A stretch of DNA of 64,000 bases, taken from Pseudonocardia sp. CNS-004. Its GTDB lineage: Bacteria; Actinomycetota; Actinomycetes; Mycobacteriales; Pseudonocardiaceae. Numbering within the stretch: the first letter of the stretch is position 1; every line of letters starts with the position of its first letter. Both the position numbers and the translations under genes were made by a program. Shown in pieces: positions 9,126 through 17,988 of this stretch. The notes beneath the pieces are model-generated. The model saw nothing but the letters and a program-made list of their open reading frames with translations. It had not been told where the DNA came from and ran no database searches. Location of the stretch: NCBI GenBank assembly GCA_001942185.1, contig MKJV01000068.1:310001-374000 (forward strand), read 5' to 3'.

Positions 9126-9155
9126 GCTGTGCTCTCCTCGAATGCGTCCGAAACA

Positions 9156-9173
9156 AGACTCACTGATGAGTCT
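9156..9173. promoter_or_regulatory. Palindromic operator candidate, cupin/TetR intergenic
   Basis: AGACTCA-CTGA-TGAGTCT is a perfect 7-bp inverted repeat, 31 bp upstream of the cupin start. It directly abuts the larger inverted repeat at 9172-9207. Confidence 0.55.
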
Positions 9174-9207
9174 CGGTCTCGTCACCGTACACAGTGACGA
9201 GACCGAG
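9172..9207. promoter_or_regulatory. Long inverted-repeat operator candidate
   Basis: Perfect 14-bp arms, CTCGGTCTCGTCAC and its complement GTGACGAGACCGAG, are separated by 8 bp. It is centred between the divergent cupin and TetR genes, ending 26 bp before the TetR ATG. Size and placement fit a TetR autoregulatory operator controlling both genes. Confidence 0.7.
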
Positions 9208-9233
9208 TCGCAGTGCACCGCTATTGTGGGGTC

Positions 9234-9806
9234 ATGTCCCGCTGGCAACCGGACGCACAGGCACGGCTGGAGGACGCCGCCCTTGAGCTGTTCGCCGAGC
9301 GCGGATTCGAGGCGGTGTCGGCCGCCGAGATTGCCGGCCGCGCCGGACTGAGCAAGGCGACGTTCTTTCGCCACTTCCCCGACAAGCCCGAGGTGCTGTT
9401 CTGGGGCCAAGACCTGCTCGCCAACACCTTCCGGCAGGCCATCGCGGACGGCGCGGCAGGTGCCTCGCCGCTCGAGCTCGTGCGTGCCGCGGTCCTCGCC
9501 GTCGACCCCGTTTTCGACGCCGACCGGCACCGCCATGCCGCGACCCGTCAACGCTTGATCGCTTCCTCGGCGACCTTGCACGAGCGCGCCGTGCTCAAGC
9601 GCGCCACGCTTGCCCAGACGATGACCAAAGCGCTGCAGGCTCGGGGCGTCGCCGCCGGGACGGCCGAGCTGGCTGGACTGGGCGGCACCGCGGCGTTTGG
9701 CGCGGCATACGAGCGCTGGGCCGCAAGCCCGACCTATCGCGGGTTCGCCGGCTTCGCCCGCCGCGAACTCGACCGGACCGCCCGCGCCGCGGCCAGCCTG
9801 AGCTAG
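9234..9806 (+). CDS. TetR-family regulator divergent from cupin
   Basis: 190 aa. The N-terminal DNA-binding domain has ALELFAERGFEAVSAAEIAG then RAGLSKATFFRHFPDKPEVL. The C-terminal part is helical (FGAAYERWAASPTYRGF) and typical of the family. The ATG at 9234 (MSRWQPDAQARLEDAA) is preferred to an upstream GTG because the HTH begins about 13 residues later, as usual. It probably represses the divergent cupin gene and itself through the palindromes at 9156-9207. Confidence 0.88.
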   Translation: MSRWQPDAQARLEDAALELFAERGFEAVSAAEIAGRAGLSKATFFRHFPDKPEVLFWGQDLLANTFRQAIADGAAGASPLELVRAAVLAVDPVFDADRHRHAATRQRLIASSATLHERAVLKRATLAQTMTKALQARGVAAGTAELAGLGGTAAFGAAYERWAASPTYRGFAGFARRELDRTARAAASLS

Positions 9807-9854
9807 TAGCGTGCCGCTGCTTAGTTCTGGTGCTTGGGACTGGGAGGCTGTTGT

Positions 9855-9876
9855 CCGGCAGGGTCTTTCCTGCCGG
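9855..9876 (+). terminator. Hairpin, probable terminator of TetR gene
   Basis: CCGGCAGG and CCTGCCGG form a perfect 8-bp stem with a 6-nt GTCTTT loop, 48 bp after the TetR stop. No T-tract follows. Confidence 0.55.
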
Positions 9877-10308
9877 TCAAGGACTGGTGCCATGACCTCA
9901 CTGATGAAGCGGCCGGGTCACGTTGACCTCGCGATTCCGCGCCAGGCTAGATGCAGGGGCGAGACCTGACTGCCCTCATAAGCCAGGACCTCCATGCCAT
10001 CCCGCAGATCGTCACCCACCTTCGCCACCTCGCCGCGTCCTGCCTCGGATGACTTCCATTGGGGAGCGGTTCGGCGCCGCGGTCGGCGCTCGTCGATCCC
10101 GTCGAATCTGAGCACGCCTTTCAAACCACACGCCACCGCCAGGCCGTGACGCGGCACGCCCGCGCCTGCCGCCGCGACGAACAGCTGATGCGCGAAGCCG
10201 CTGGTTCCAGCCCCCACCGGACCGAGCAGATCGGTGGCCTGCTTGTCCACTCCATCGTGTTGCCCTAGGCAAACGTTCCGAGCCACAGCTCGCGAGACTC
10301 AGATCGGT
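9877..10308. other. Non-coding stretch, no confident gene
   Basis: Open frames exist on both strands, but none has a recognisable domain, a good ribosome site or consistent codon position bias. GC is somewhat lower and more mixed than in flanking genes, so it may contain decayed coding sequence. Nothing more can be said. Confidence 0.5.
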
Positions 10309-10328
10309 TGCTGAGTGACCCCTCAGCA
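10309..10328 (+). promoter_or_regulatory. Short hairpin upstream of MOSC gene
   Basis: TGCTGAG and CTCAGCA are perfect 7-bp arms around a 6-nt spacer, 12 bp before the 22-bp palindrome. It could be a leader hairpin or a terminator. Confidence 0.35.
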
Positions 10329-10339
10329 GTAAATTACCT

Positions 10340-10361
10340 GTCTGCGACACGTGTCGCAGAC
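10340..10361. promoter_or_regulatory. Perfect 22-bp palindrome
   Basis: The half-site GTCTGCGACAC is followed immediately by its exact complement, with no spacer. It lies about 135 bp upstream of the MOSC fusion start in AT-richer DNA, the expected place for an operator of that operon. No regulator gene is adjacent. Confidence 0.65.
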
Positions 10362-10495
10362 CATGAGCCACTCCCGGGGTATCGCATTGACCTGGTGAAA
10401 CGTCGGCTGCCCAGGCGAAACGAACACAGCACACCCCAATAGAATTCACCATCCACCAATGACATCCGCGCCCCGCGCGCAGAAGGGTGCACCTC

Positions 10496-12227
10496 GTGCC
10501 GACTCTGGTCTCGGTCAACGTCGGTCTGCCCCGCGACGTCGCCTGGAACGGCGTCACCGTCCGTACGGGCGCATGGAAGGACCCCGTCGACGGCGCCCGT
10601 ATGGTGCGGCGGCTCGGCGTCGAGGGTGACGGCCAGGGCGACGAGCACGGCCACGGCGGCCCCAACCGCGCGGTACTCGTCTACCAGGTCGAGTCCTACG
10701 ACTACTGGCGCACGCAACTGAGGCGCGAACACCTCCCGCCCGGATCGTTCGCCGAGAACTTCACCGTGGAGGGGCTCGGCGACGACGAGGTGTGCATCGG
10801 CGACCGTTACCGGATCGGCGAGGCGGAGTTCGAGGTGAGCCAGCCCCGGGTCACCTGCTTCCGGGCCGGCCTGCGCATCGGGGAGCCGGAGCTCGCAGCG
10901 ATGCTCGTGGCCCACCACCGGCCCGGGTTCTACCTGCGAGTGATCACCGAAGGACGCGTCCGGGCCGGGGACGAGATCGTGCGGACCGCGACCGGGCCGG
11001 GACGGGTGAGCGTCGCAGCCGCCGACGCGTTGCTCTACCTACCGGCCGGGACCTGGACACGCTCCGACGAGCGGTTCGGATTCCGGCGCTCAGCCACGGT
11101 TGGCAGACCTCTCTGCAGCAATTGCTCGACGACGCAGAGAGTGTTCGCCGGCAGACGATGGCGCCGGAGGAACCCGGCTGGCCGGGTTTCCGTGAGCTAC
11201 GGGTCATCGACGTCGTCCCTGAGACCGCGACGGTCTCCTCGATCCACCTCACCACCGCTGACGGCACGCCACTACCCCAGGTCCGCGCCGGCCAGTACCT
11301 GCCGGTACGCGTGCCCGTCGGCGGGCCCGGGGCCGTGCGCAACTACTCCTTGTCCTCGGCCCCTGCCGCGGGCACCTACCGGATCAGCGTGAAACGCGAG
11401 CCCGGTGGGTTGGTCAGCGGCTACATCCACGAATCGCTGCGCGCCGGCGCGGTCGTCGAGGCCGCCGCCCCCCGGGGCGAGTTCGTGCTCGACGACGCCG
11501 ACACACCGGTTGTCCTCATCTCGGCAGGCATCGGAGTCACACCCGTACTCGCGATGCTGTACCGACTCGCCGAACAGCGGACCGAGCGGGAGGTGTGGTG
11601 GCTGCACGCTGCGCGCGGACCCCGCGAGCACGCCTTCTCCACCGAGACCCGGGACCTGCTCGACGCGCTCCTGCACGCCCACACCCACATCTACTACAGC
11701 GGCGCCGACGACGAACCCGGCCAGGACCCGCGCGTGATCACCGGCAGGCTCTCCGCATGGCGGATCGCCGAACTCGGCCTCCCGGTGGAGGCCACCGCCT
11801 ACCTCTGCGGGCCGGTCGGGTTCATGGCGGACTTGACGACGGCGCTACGCGCAGCAGGGCTGGCACCCGCCTGCATCCGCAGCGAGACGTTCGGAGCCCT
11901 CGCGCCGATCAACCCGGGCGCGTCGAGCACATCCGCCGCGCACCCCACCGGCCCCCAGGGCCACCCGGTAGTGGCCCGGAGGTGACGTTCGCGCGCAGCG
12001 GCGTCACCGCGCCGTTCGACACCGGGCAGGCCAGCATCCTGGAACTCGCCGAGGTCTGCGACGTCCCCGCACGCTGGCAATGCCGCTCCGGCGTGTGCCG
12101 CACCTGCCAGACGCCGCTGCTGTCCGGCGACGTCGACTACTCGCCCCCACCGCTCGACCGGCCCGTCCCCGGCACCGTGCTGCTCTGCTGCGCCCGTCCA
12201 CGTACCGCAGTCGTGGTCGACATGTGA
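10496..12227 (+). CDS. MOSC / ferredoxin-reductase / 2Fe-2S fusion oxidoreductase (two frame breaks)
   Basis: About 577 aa after restoring two bases. Domain order: MOSC (SVNVGLPRDVAWNGVTV, GDEHGHGGPNRAVLVY, then PRVTCFRAGLRIGEP with the MOSC cysteine); a FAD-binding FNR domain (GQYLPVRVPVGG, RNYSLSSAP); an NAD domain (VLISAGIGVTPVLAMLYRLA, AYLCGPVGFM); and a C-terminal plant-type 2Fe-2S domain with CRSGVCRTC and a final CC. Breaks lie near 11045 and 11974; both restore GGGCC-type runs. MOSC domains handle sulfur-bearing molybdenum cofactor or N-hydroxylated substrates; the fusion would deliver NAD(P)H electrons internally. Start could be GTG 10487 or 10496. Confidence 0.85.
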
Positions 12228-12300
12228 GCGGCACCGGCCCGGGCTTCGGCTACATCCTGCCCGCGCCGAGGACGCATGAACTGCACCGGCGAAAAGGGAC

Positions 12301-13218
12301 ATGACCGTGACCACCACCGTTTTCCACGACGGCGAACGCGCCGTCCAGAGCCGCGCCGGCGTGTTCGACGAGGCCACTCACCTGTCTGGGATGCTCGGCC
12401 CCCCGCATTTCGACGGTGGGATGAGCCGCTTCCTTGCCGGCCGCGACCTCGCCATGCTCACCGGCCGCGACGACGACGGCCACCTGTGGACCTCCCCGCT
12501 GCCCGGCCGGCCTGGCTTTCTCATCGCCCGTGCCTCGACCCTGACCGTGCACGCCGCCCCGCAGCCCGGCGACCCGCTGCACCGGCTACCCGAAGGACAG
12601 CAGGTCGCGGTCATGGCCCTCGACCTCGCGATCCGCCGTCGCGTCCGGATCAACGGCGCCCTCACCCGCTCGCGAGACGGTGAACTAGAGATATCCGCAG
12701 ACCAGGCCTACGGGAACTGCCCGCGGTACATCCAGCAGCGCCACATCTGTGAGGACACGTCGGAAGTAGCCGACATCCGTGTCATCGCGCGCCGCCATGA
12801 CCGCCTCGAGCCCGGCCACGTGGCGCTGATCGCCCGGGCGGACACGTTCGTGCTCGGCAGCACCCACCCCACTCGCGGCACCGACACCTCGCACCGGGGC
12901 GGCCCACCGGGATTCGTGCGGATCGAGGCGGGTCAGCTGTGGTGGCCGGACTATCCGGGCAACAACCTCTTCAACAGCCTCGGCAACATCGTCGTCGACC
13001 CCACCACCGCGCTGCTCTTCCTCGACTTCGCCACCGGCGCAGCCCTGCACCTCTCCGGTAGCTCCACCCTGGAATGGACCGCCCGCGGCGGGGCGGGAGA
13101 CGACGGCGGGACCGGGCGCCGGGTCCGTTTCACCCCTGCGCAGATCGTCACCACCACCGGCCTCCCATTGCGGGCATTCGACCTGACGCCCTCTGGGAAC
13201 AACCCGCCCCTGACGTGA
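12301..13218 (+). CDS. Pyridoxamine 5'-phosphate oxidase-family (PPOX) protein
   Basis: 305 aa. The split-barrel flavin fold is suggested by SRFLAGRDLAMLTGRDDDGH (early), RVRINGAL, YGNCPRYIQ, and a C-terminal FFNSLGNI-like segment (NNLFNSLGNIVVDPTTALLF). The CPKYIQ-type motif is characteristic of PPOX proteins often found beside or fused to MOSC/ferredoxin-reductase proteins. ATG at 12301 follows AAAAGGGA. It lies 73 bp after the MOSC fusion gene and is probably co-transcribed. Likely binds FMN or F420; the substrate is unknown. Confidence 0.82.
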   Translation: MTVTTTVFHDGERAVQSRAGVFDEATHLSGMLGPPHFDGGMSRFLAGRDLAMLTGRDDDGHLWTSPLPGRPGFLIARASTLTVHAAPQPGDPLHRLPEGQQVAVMALDLAIRRRVRINGALTRSRDGELEISADQAYGNCPRYIQQRHICEDTSEVADIRVIARRHDRLEPGHVALIARADTFVLGSTHPTRGTDTSHRGGPPGFVRIEAGQLWWPDYPGNNLFNSLGNIVVDPTTALLFLDFATGAALHLSGSSTLEWTARGGAGDDGGTGRRVRFTPAQIVTTTGLPLRAFDLTPSGNNPPLT

Positions 13219-13240
13219 AGGGGTGCCGAAAGGGACCACA

Positions 13241-13672
13241 GTGGACTACCAGCTCGAGGTCGTCGTTCTTCCGGTCCGCGACGTGGATCGCTCGCTGACC
13301 TTCTACACCGAACGGGTCGGCTTCGCGCTCGACGTCGACTACCGGCCCACCCACGACTTCCGGGTCGTACAGCTCACGCCGCCAGGGTCGGCCAGCTCGA
13401 TCCAGCTCGTGGCCGCTGCCACCGACGAACGACCCGACCCGGAACGCAGCATGTACCTCGTGGTCGCCGACATCGAAGCCGCACACCGCGAACTCCAGGA
13501 ACGCGGCGTCGATCTCGGCGACATCCGGCACAAGTCGGGCGGCGAGCGATGGGAGGGAGACTGGGAGCCCGGCGTCGATCCGCAACGCCGCGACCTCGCG
13601 AGCTTCCTCGACTTCACCGACCCGGACGGAAACCGCTGGGTACTGCAGGAGCGCAGTTTCCCCCGCGAGTAG
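13241..13672 (+). CDS. VOC-superfamily (glyoxalase-like) protein
   Basis: 143 aa from GTG 13241, which follows AAAGGG; an upstream GTG at 13223 would add six residues. The paired beta-alpha-beta-beta-beta units read LEVVVLPVRDVDRSLTFYTE and later MYLVVADIEAAHRELQERGV, ending SFLDFTDPDGNRWVLQERSF. This is the pattern of single-domain glyoxalase/bleomycin-resistance/dioxygenase proteins. It lies 22 bp after the PPOX gene, so it belongs to the same transcription unit. The function is not assignable from sequence. Confidence 0.85.
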   Translation: MDYQLEVVVLPVRDVDRSLTFYTERVGFALDVDYRPTHDFRVVQLTPPGSASSIQLVAAATDERPDPERSMYLVVADIEAAHRELQERGVDLGDIRHKSGGERWEGDWEPGVDPQRRDLASFLDFTDPDGNRWVLQERSFPRE

Positions 13673-13832
13673 ACGGGACCGTCCCCGCCCACTGCGGTAC
13701 CACAGGTCCACGACTCGGGAGCTGCCTGATTCGAGCGGTCCGGACCTGCACGAAGCTGCCCGGAGCGCGACGACGGCCCGCGTCGCCCGATCCGATCCCG
13801 GCTGCTCGACCCCGGCTCCGAGGGAGAAACAC

Positions 13833-14305
13833 ATGACGATCTTCGGCGACGACGAGGCGGTCGAAGACCGCTTCGATCCCGAGCTGCTGTCACCGGAAGA
13901 GAGCCTCGACGACGACGAGGTGGGCACCGATCCCGACGAGGGCTACTCGCCTCCGGAACGGCCGTGGGGGGTCACCGCGTGGGGGACGACCGCTGCCGAG
14001 CAAGCCGGGCACGAAGACCTCACGCATCGCCTGGCCCGCGAGGAACCCGATGTCAATGACGTCGAGTTCGGCGACGGCATCGGCGACACCTCCGACACCG
14101 ACGGCGAACCCATCGACCGGGAGTCGGAGACACGCGCTCGGGTCGGCTCGTGATCGGGGACTTCGATGCGTCAGACCCGCGCTCGGACTACTTCGCCCGC
14201 GACGTCGGGGTGGACGGCGCGGGAGCGTCCGCGGAAGAAGCCGCGATCCACGTCGTGCTCGAGGTGGACGGCTGGCCCGACCGAACGACCGACGACGACC
14301 GTTGA
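13833..14305 (+). CDS. DUF5709 protein (frame break)
   Basis: An acidic protein, 157 aa after restoring one base. The first part has the family's GYSPPERPWGVTAWGTTAAE and HRLAREEPDV. The C-terminal part, in the next frame, reads RSGRLVIGDFDASDPRSDYF then ARDVGVDGAGASAEEAAIHV, the conserved DUF5709 tail. The frame changes near 14137 (CACGCGCTCGG, probably one C short). DUF5709 proteins are widespread in actinobacteria and of unknown function; the charge and lack of membrane segments suggest a cytosolic protein. AGGGAGAAAC precedes the ATG. Confidence 0.8.
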
Positions 14306-14344
14306 GCGCAGGCGATCAACAGCCGCCGACCACGTCGCCAGGCT

Positions 14345-15777
14345 TCAGGGCAGGTCGGGCCAGTGGGCGGCCCAGGGGGCGGCGGCCTCGAAAGCGGCCG
14401 AGGCGCGCAGGACGTCGGCGTCGGCCAGGTGGCGGCCGACGATCTGCAGGCCGACCGGAAGGCCGTCGTCCGTGAAGCCGGCAGGCACGCTGGCGGCGGG
14501 CTGGCCGGTCAGGTTGATCGGGAAGCAGAAGCCCAGCCAGGCCTCGACGGCACCATCTGCTCGTCGACGATCTCCGGGCCCTGGGTGTAGAGGGGGAACG
14601 GCGGAACGGCGAGGGTGGGGGTGATCAACAGGTCGTGGTCGGCCATGAGCCGCCACATCTTGTTGTTCACCGCCTTGCGCACCATCCTGGCGCTGGTCAG
14701 ATCCTCCGCGGTCCAGGGCTTGCTGAGGATCTCGACCACGTTCGGCGACATGTCCGCGCCGTACTCGCCGATCAGCCTCCGCATGCCCGCCAGGTCGGTG
14801 TCGCCCATCACCACCGTCCAGAACGCGTGGAACGGGTCGTCCCAGCCGGGGTGGGTCACTTCGACCGTGCAGCCCAGGTCCCTCTCGAACACCGCCGCTG
14901 CCCGTTCGGTGATCTCACGGACCGCGGGATCGACGGTCATGTAGCCCCAGTCCGGCGAGAACGCCACCCGCATGCCGCTGATCCCGCCCTCGAGCGCGGT
15001 CGTCCAGTCGACGTCGCCGGCCGGCAGCGAGAGCCGGTCGCGGGGATCCGGGCCTGCCAGCACCGACATGAGCAGGGCCGCGTCGGCGACCGTGCGGGTG
15101 AGGGGGCCGATGTGCCCGAGGCTCTCCCAGCTCGACGCGCCCGGGTAGCGCTCATCGCGGGCACCGGGGTACATCGGCACCCGACCCATGGACGGCTTGA
15201 ACCCGTAGATGCCGCAGTGCGCGGACGGGATGCGCACCGAGCCGCCGCCGTCGGTGCCCAGCGCGACCGGGCCGATGCCTGCGGCCACTGCGGCCGCCGA
15301 GCCCGCGCTGGACCCGCCCGGGGTCATCGCGGTGTTCCACGGGTTACGGGCAGCGGGCGAGACCGGGTTGTGCCCGGCGCCGCTGTAGCCGAACTCCGGC
15401 ACGGTGGTCTTGCCCAGGACCACCGCGTCGGCCGCCGTGATCCGTTCGACCACCACGTCGTCCTCGTCCGGGACGAAGTCGCGGTAGATCGGCGAGCCCA
15501 TCGCCGTCCGGACGCCCTTGACGGAGATCAGGTCCTTGACCGCGATCGGCACGCCGGCCAGCGGTCCGACCGGTTCACCGCGTGCGATCCGTTCGGTGAC
15601 GTCGGCGGCGGTGGAGCGGGCCCGCTCGCGGGTGGGCTCACAGAAGGCGTGCAGCACGGGATCGAGCCGGTCCATCCGGTCCAACACCGCGTCGGTCACC
15701 TCGGCTGGTGAGAGTTCCTTCGCACCGATCCGGGCGACCAGCTCGGTCGCCGGCATCACGCAGATCTCGTCGGTCAT
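14345..15777 (-). CDS. Amidase signature-family amidohydrolase (frame break)
   Basis: 477 aa after restoring one base. The amidase-signature triad is visible: Lys in PIAVKDLISVKG, and the Ser-cisSer pair in TPGGSSAGSAAAVAAG followed by ALGTDGGGSVRIPSAHCGIY. The last ~68 residues (VEAWLGFCFPINLTGQPAAS onward) lie in another frame, with the break at about 14556 where GTGCCGTC should be GTGGCCGTC. The ATG at 15777 follows GGGAGGAAAT. It hydrolyses amide bonds; substrate range is unknown. It is divergent from dps, and each carries its own copy of the 21-bp element upstream. Confidence 0.87.
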
Positions 15778-15921
15778 CGATTTCCTCCCCCACGACCGGC
15801 AGGTCGTTCGTTGCCGGTCGAGGAATACACCAGATTGCGGAACAAGTGGTTTCTCGTCGTGAGCGCATCGACGCAGACGCTCGACCCGTCGAGTACGGCC
15901 GAGCCTGCGGTCGGCCCACGC

Positions 15922-15943
15922 CGATCGCATCAGGGTTCTCCCC
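15922..15943 (-). repeat. 21-bp element, copy A (upstream of amidase)
   Basis: Read on the minus strand it is GGGGAGAACCCTGATGCGAT plus C. It points toward the amidase start 145 bp away and forms an inverted pair with copy B. Relatives lie at 16059, 25781 and 37468. It may be a shared promoter/operator or a dispersed repeat. Confidence 0.7.
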
Positions 15944-16055
15944 GGCCTCCACCCGGTGGATGTGCTGCCCGAATCGACGCGACCGGCGTCGTCCGAGCGG
16001 GCGCGATGCCCCGCAGCGTGAACGGCCACAAGCCACCTTGTGCATGGCCGACTTC

Positions 16056-16151
16056 ACTGGGGAGAACCCGGATGCGATCGGCGCCTGCACTCGCAGACAG
16101 TCGATGTGTTCGAACGCAGCGGCAACCAGGCCGACCACTGCGCGCGCTGAG
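16056..16151 (+). repeat. ~95-bp repeat with 21-bp element, copy B (upstream of dps)
   Basis: Starts with GGGGAGAACCCGGATGCGAT and ends with a 27-bp block (16115-16141) identical to 25839-25865 upstream of the CysRS gene. The whole segment aligns without gaps to that copy over most of its length. The 21-bp core sits about 84 bp before the dps start and points toward it. The rest of 15778-16163 holds no gene. Confidence 0.75.
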
Positions 16152-16163
16152 GAGGACCAACGC

Positions 16164-16661
16164 ATGGATTCCCTGACGGCGGCCGTCTACCTTCCCCCAC
16201 TGGACAACCCGCACGAGCGAGCCGCCATCGGTCGCGAACTGGCCGCAGTACTGCACGACCTGGTGGCGCTCTCACTGACCGGCAAACAACTGCACTGGAT
16301 GGCCGTCGGCCCGCTGTCACACTCACTGCACCTACAACTCGACGAGCTCGTCGACAGCTGGCGCTCCATGGCCGACACCGTCGCCGAACGCGCCATCACG
16401 ATCGGCCACACCGTCGACGGTCAACCAGCCGCCGTCGCCGCCGGCACGGAGCTGACCCCGGTCACTCCGACCGAGATCCAGGACAACGTGCTCATCCACG
16501 AAGTCACCCACCGCGTAGCAGCGGTCGCCGAACGGGTCCGATCCCGGCTCCACCGCGTCGGCGAAGTCGACCTCGTGTCCCAGGACGTACTCATCGGAGT
16601 GACCCGCGAGCTCGAAAAGCAACAATGGCAGCTGCGGGTGCAATCAGGAACACACCGATGA
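16164..16661 (+). CDS. dps: Dps-family DNA-protection ferritin
   Basis: 165 aa. The N-terminal helix carries the ferroxidase-type LSLTGKQLHWMAVGPLSHSL, followed by LQLDELVDSWRSMADTVAER with the conserved Asp/Glu metal ligands. Length and helical pattern match Dps (non-specific DNA binding, iron storage and peroxide detoxification in a dodecamer). ATG 16164 follows GGAGGA. Its stop overlaps the start of the sulfite-oxidase-like gene as ATGA, so it heads a four-gene operon. Likely induced by oxidative or starvation stress, perhaps through the 21-bp element upstream. Confidence 0.87.
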   Translation: MDSLTAAVYLPPLDNPHERAAIGRELAAVLHDLVALSLTGKQLHWMAVGPLSHSLHLQLDELVDSWRSMADTVAERAITIGHTVDGQPAAVAAGTELTPVTPTEIQDNVLIHEVTHRVAAVAERVRSRLHRVGEVDLVSQDVLIGVTRELEKQQWQLRVQSGTHR

Positions 16662-17263
16662 CACCCACATCGCGCGGTTTCCTGGGCAGCCGACGCACCG
16701 ACGCCGACCCATCCCGGATACCGCCGGGTCAGTATGTGACAACCGCATTCCCGGTGCTGTCCGCGGGCCCGACACCGCACACGCCGTTGGACCGGTGGAC
16801 GTTCAGCATCCGCGGCGCGGTCGCCGAGCCGATTTCGTGGACGTGGGACGAGTTCCGTGCGTTGCCGAGCGAGAACATCACGACCGACATCCACTGCGTC
16901 ACCAAATGGTCCAAGCTCGACACCGAGTGGATGGGGGTCTCGCTGGACACCCTGCTCGCCGGCGTGCAGAGCAGCGCTGGTCATGCGCTGGTCTTCTGCG
17001 ACGGCGGGTACACCACGAACCTACCGATCGCGGACCTGACCGGTGGCAAGGCGTGGATCACCTACGGCTTCGGCGGCGCGTCGCTCGATTCGCAGCACGG
17101 CGGCCCGGCACGGCTGCTGGTCCCACACCTGTACTTCTGGAAGAGCGCCAAGTGGGTACGGGGCCTCGATCTGCGCGACGAGGACCAGCCCGGTTTCTGG
17201 GAACGCTACGGCTACCACAACTACGGAGACCCATGGCAAGAGCAGCGCTACTCCGGAGACTGA
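16658..17263 (+). CDS. Sulfite-oxidase-like molybdopterin oxidoreductase (YuiH type)
   Basis: 201 aa. The oxidoreductase molybdopterin-binding domain shows the SUOX-fold core: WTFSIRGAVAEPISWTWDEF, the molybdenum-ligating Cys in IHCVTKWSKLDTEW, then MGVSLDTLL and HGGPARLLVPHLYFWKSAKW. There is no haem domain, so electrons must come from or go to another protein, most simply the flavin reductase overlapping its 3' end. The ATG at 16658 overlaps the dps stop; an earlier ATG at 16625 lies inside dps. Probably cytosolic, since no Tat signal is seen. Substrate unknown (sulfite, S-oxide or other oxo-transfer). Confidence 0.85.
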   Translation: MTPTSRGFLGSRRTDADPSRIPPGQYVTTAFPVLSAGPTPHTPLDRWTFSIRGAVAEPISWTWDEFRALPSENITTDIHCVTKWSKLDTEWMGVSLDTLLAGVQSSAGHALVFCDGGYTTNLPIADLTGGKAWITYGFGGASLDSQHGGPARLLVPHLYFWKSAKWVRGLDLRDEDQPGFWERYGYHNYGDPWQEQRYSGD

Positions 17264-17988
17264 CCTGGCAGACCGGCACCATCGTCAAGATCGTCACCGA
17301 GACCGCACGCACCCGAACCATCGCACTGCAGGTGCCCGAGTGGCGCGGGCATCGAGGCGGTCAGCACGTCGACATCCGGCTCACCGCCGATGACGGCTAC
17401 CAGGCGCAGCGCAGCTACTCGATCGCCTCCGCACCGTCCGACGCTCAGGTCGAGATCACCGTCGAGCGCCTGCACGACGGGGAGGTCTCGCCCTACCTCG
17501 TCGACCAGCTGCGCCTGGGTGACGAGTTGGAGCTGCGCGGCCCGGTGGGCGGGTACTTCGTGTGGCAGGACTCCCCGGGCGGGCCGCTGCTGCTCATCGC
17601 CGGCGGGTCCGGGATCGTCCCGTTCCGCTCGATGCTGCGCCACCACCGCTCGATCCACAGCACGGTGCCGGTCCAGTTGCTGTACTCCGTCCGCACCCCG
17701 GAGGACCTCTTCTACCGGGAGGAACTGATGCGGATGGCAACCTCCGACGAGATCGACATCAGCCTCACATTCACCCGTACCCAGCCGCCCGGCTGGAACG
17801 GCTACGACCGCCGCATCGACCGCGAGATGCTGGTGGAATCCGGCTGGTCCCCTGGCGCCGACCCCCTCGTCTACGTGTGCGGGCCGACGGCGTTCGTCGA
17901 GACCGCCGCCGAGCTGCTCGTCGGTATCGGGCACGACCCGAGACGCATCCGAACCGAACGCTTCGGCGGGATCGGAGAGAACCCATGA
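17233..17988 (+). CDS. FNR-type flavin reductase (FAD/NAD domains)
   Basis: 251 aa. The FAD domain has GGQHVDIRLTADDGYQAQRS then YSIASAP (RxYS motif); the NAD domain has LLLIAGGSGIVPFRSML and VYVCGPTAFVETAA. There is no 2Fe-2S domain, unlike the MOSC fusion. It starts 31 bp inside the sulfite-oxidase-like gene (GGAGACCC before the ATG) and ends overlapping the DUF6510 gene, so it is the probable electron partner of the molybdoenzyme. It transfers NAD(P)H electrons via FAD. Confidence 0.88.
   Translation: MARAALLRRLTWQTGTIVKIVTETARTRTIALQVPEWRGHRGGQHVDIRLTADDGYQAQRSYSIASAPSDAQVEITVERLHDGEVSPYLVDQLRLGDELELRGPVGGYFVWQDSPGGPLLLIAGGSGIVPFRSMLRHHRSIHSTVPVQLLYSVRTPEDLFYREELMRMATSDEIDISLTFTRTQPPGWNGYDRRIDREMLVESGWSPGADPLVYVCGPTAFVETAAELLVGIGHDPRRIRTERFGGIGENP

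Noticed and set aside
9918-10286. Possible transposase remnant on the minus strand
   Set aside because: The translation has no DDE, DEDD or HUH motif, no inverted terminal repeats and no match I can recall. It is left as a non-coding stretch.
14150-14305. Separate small ORF after DUF5709
   Set aside because: Its sequence is the conserved C-terminal tail of DUF5709 in another frame, so it is one gene with a frame break.
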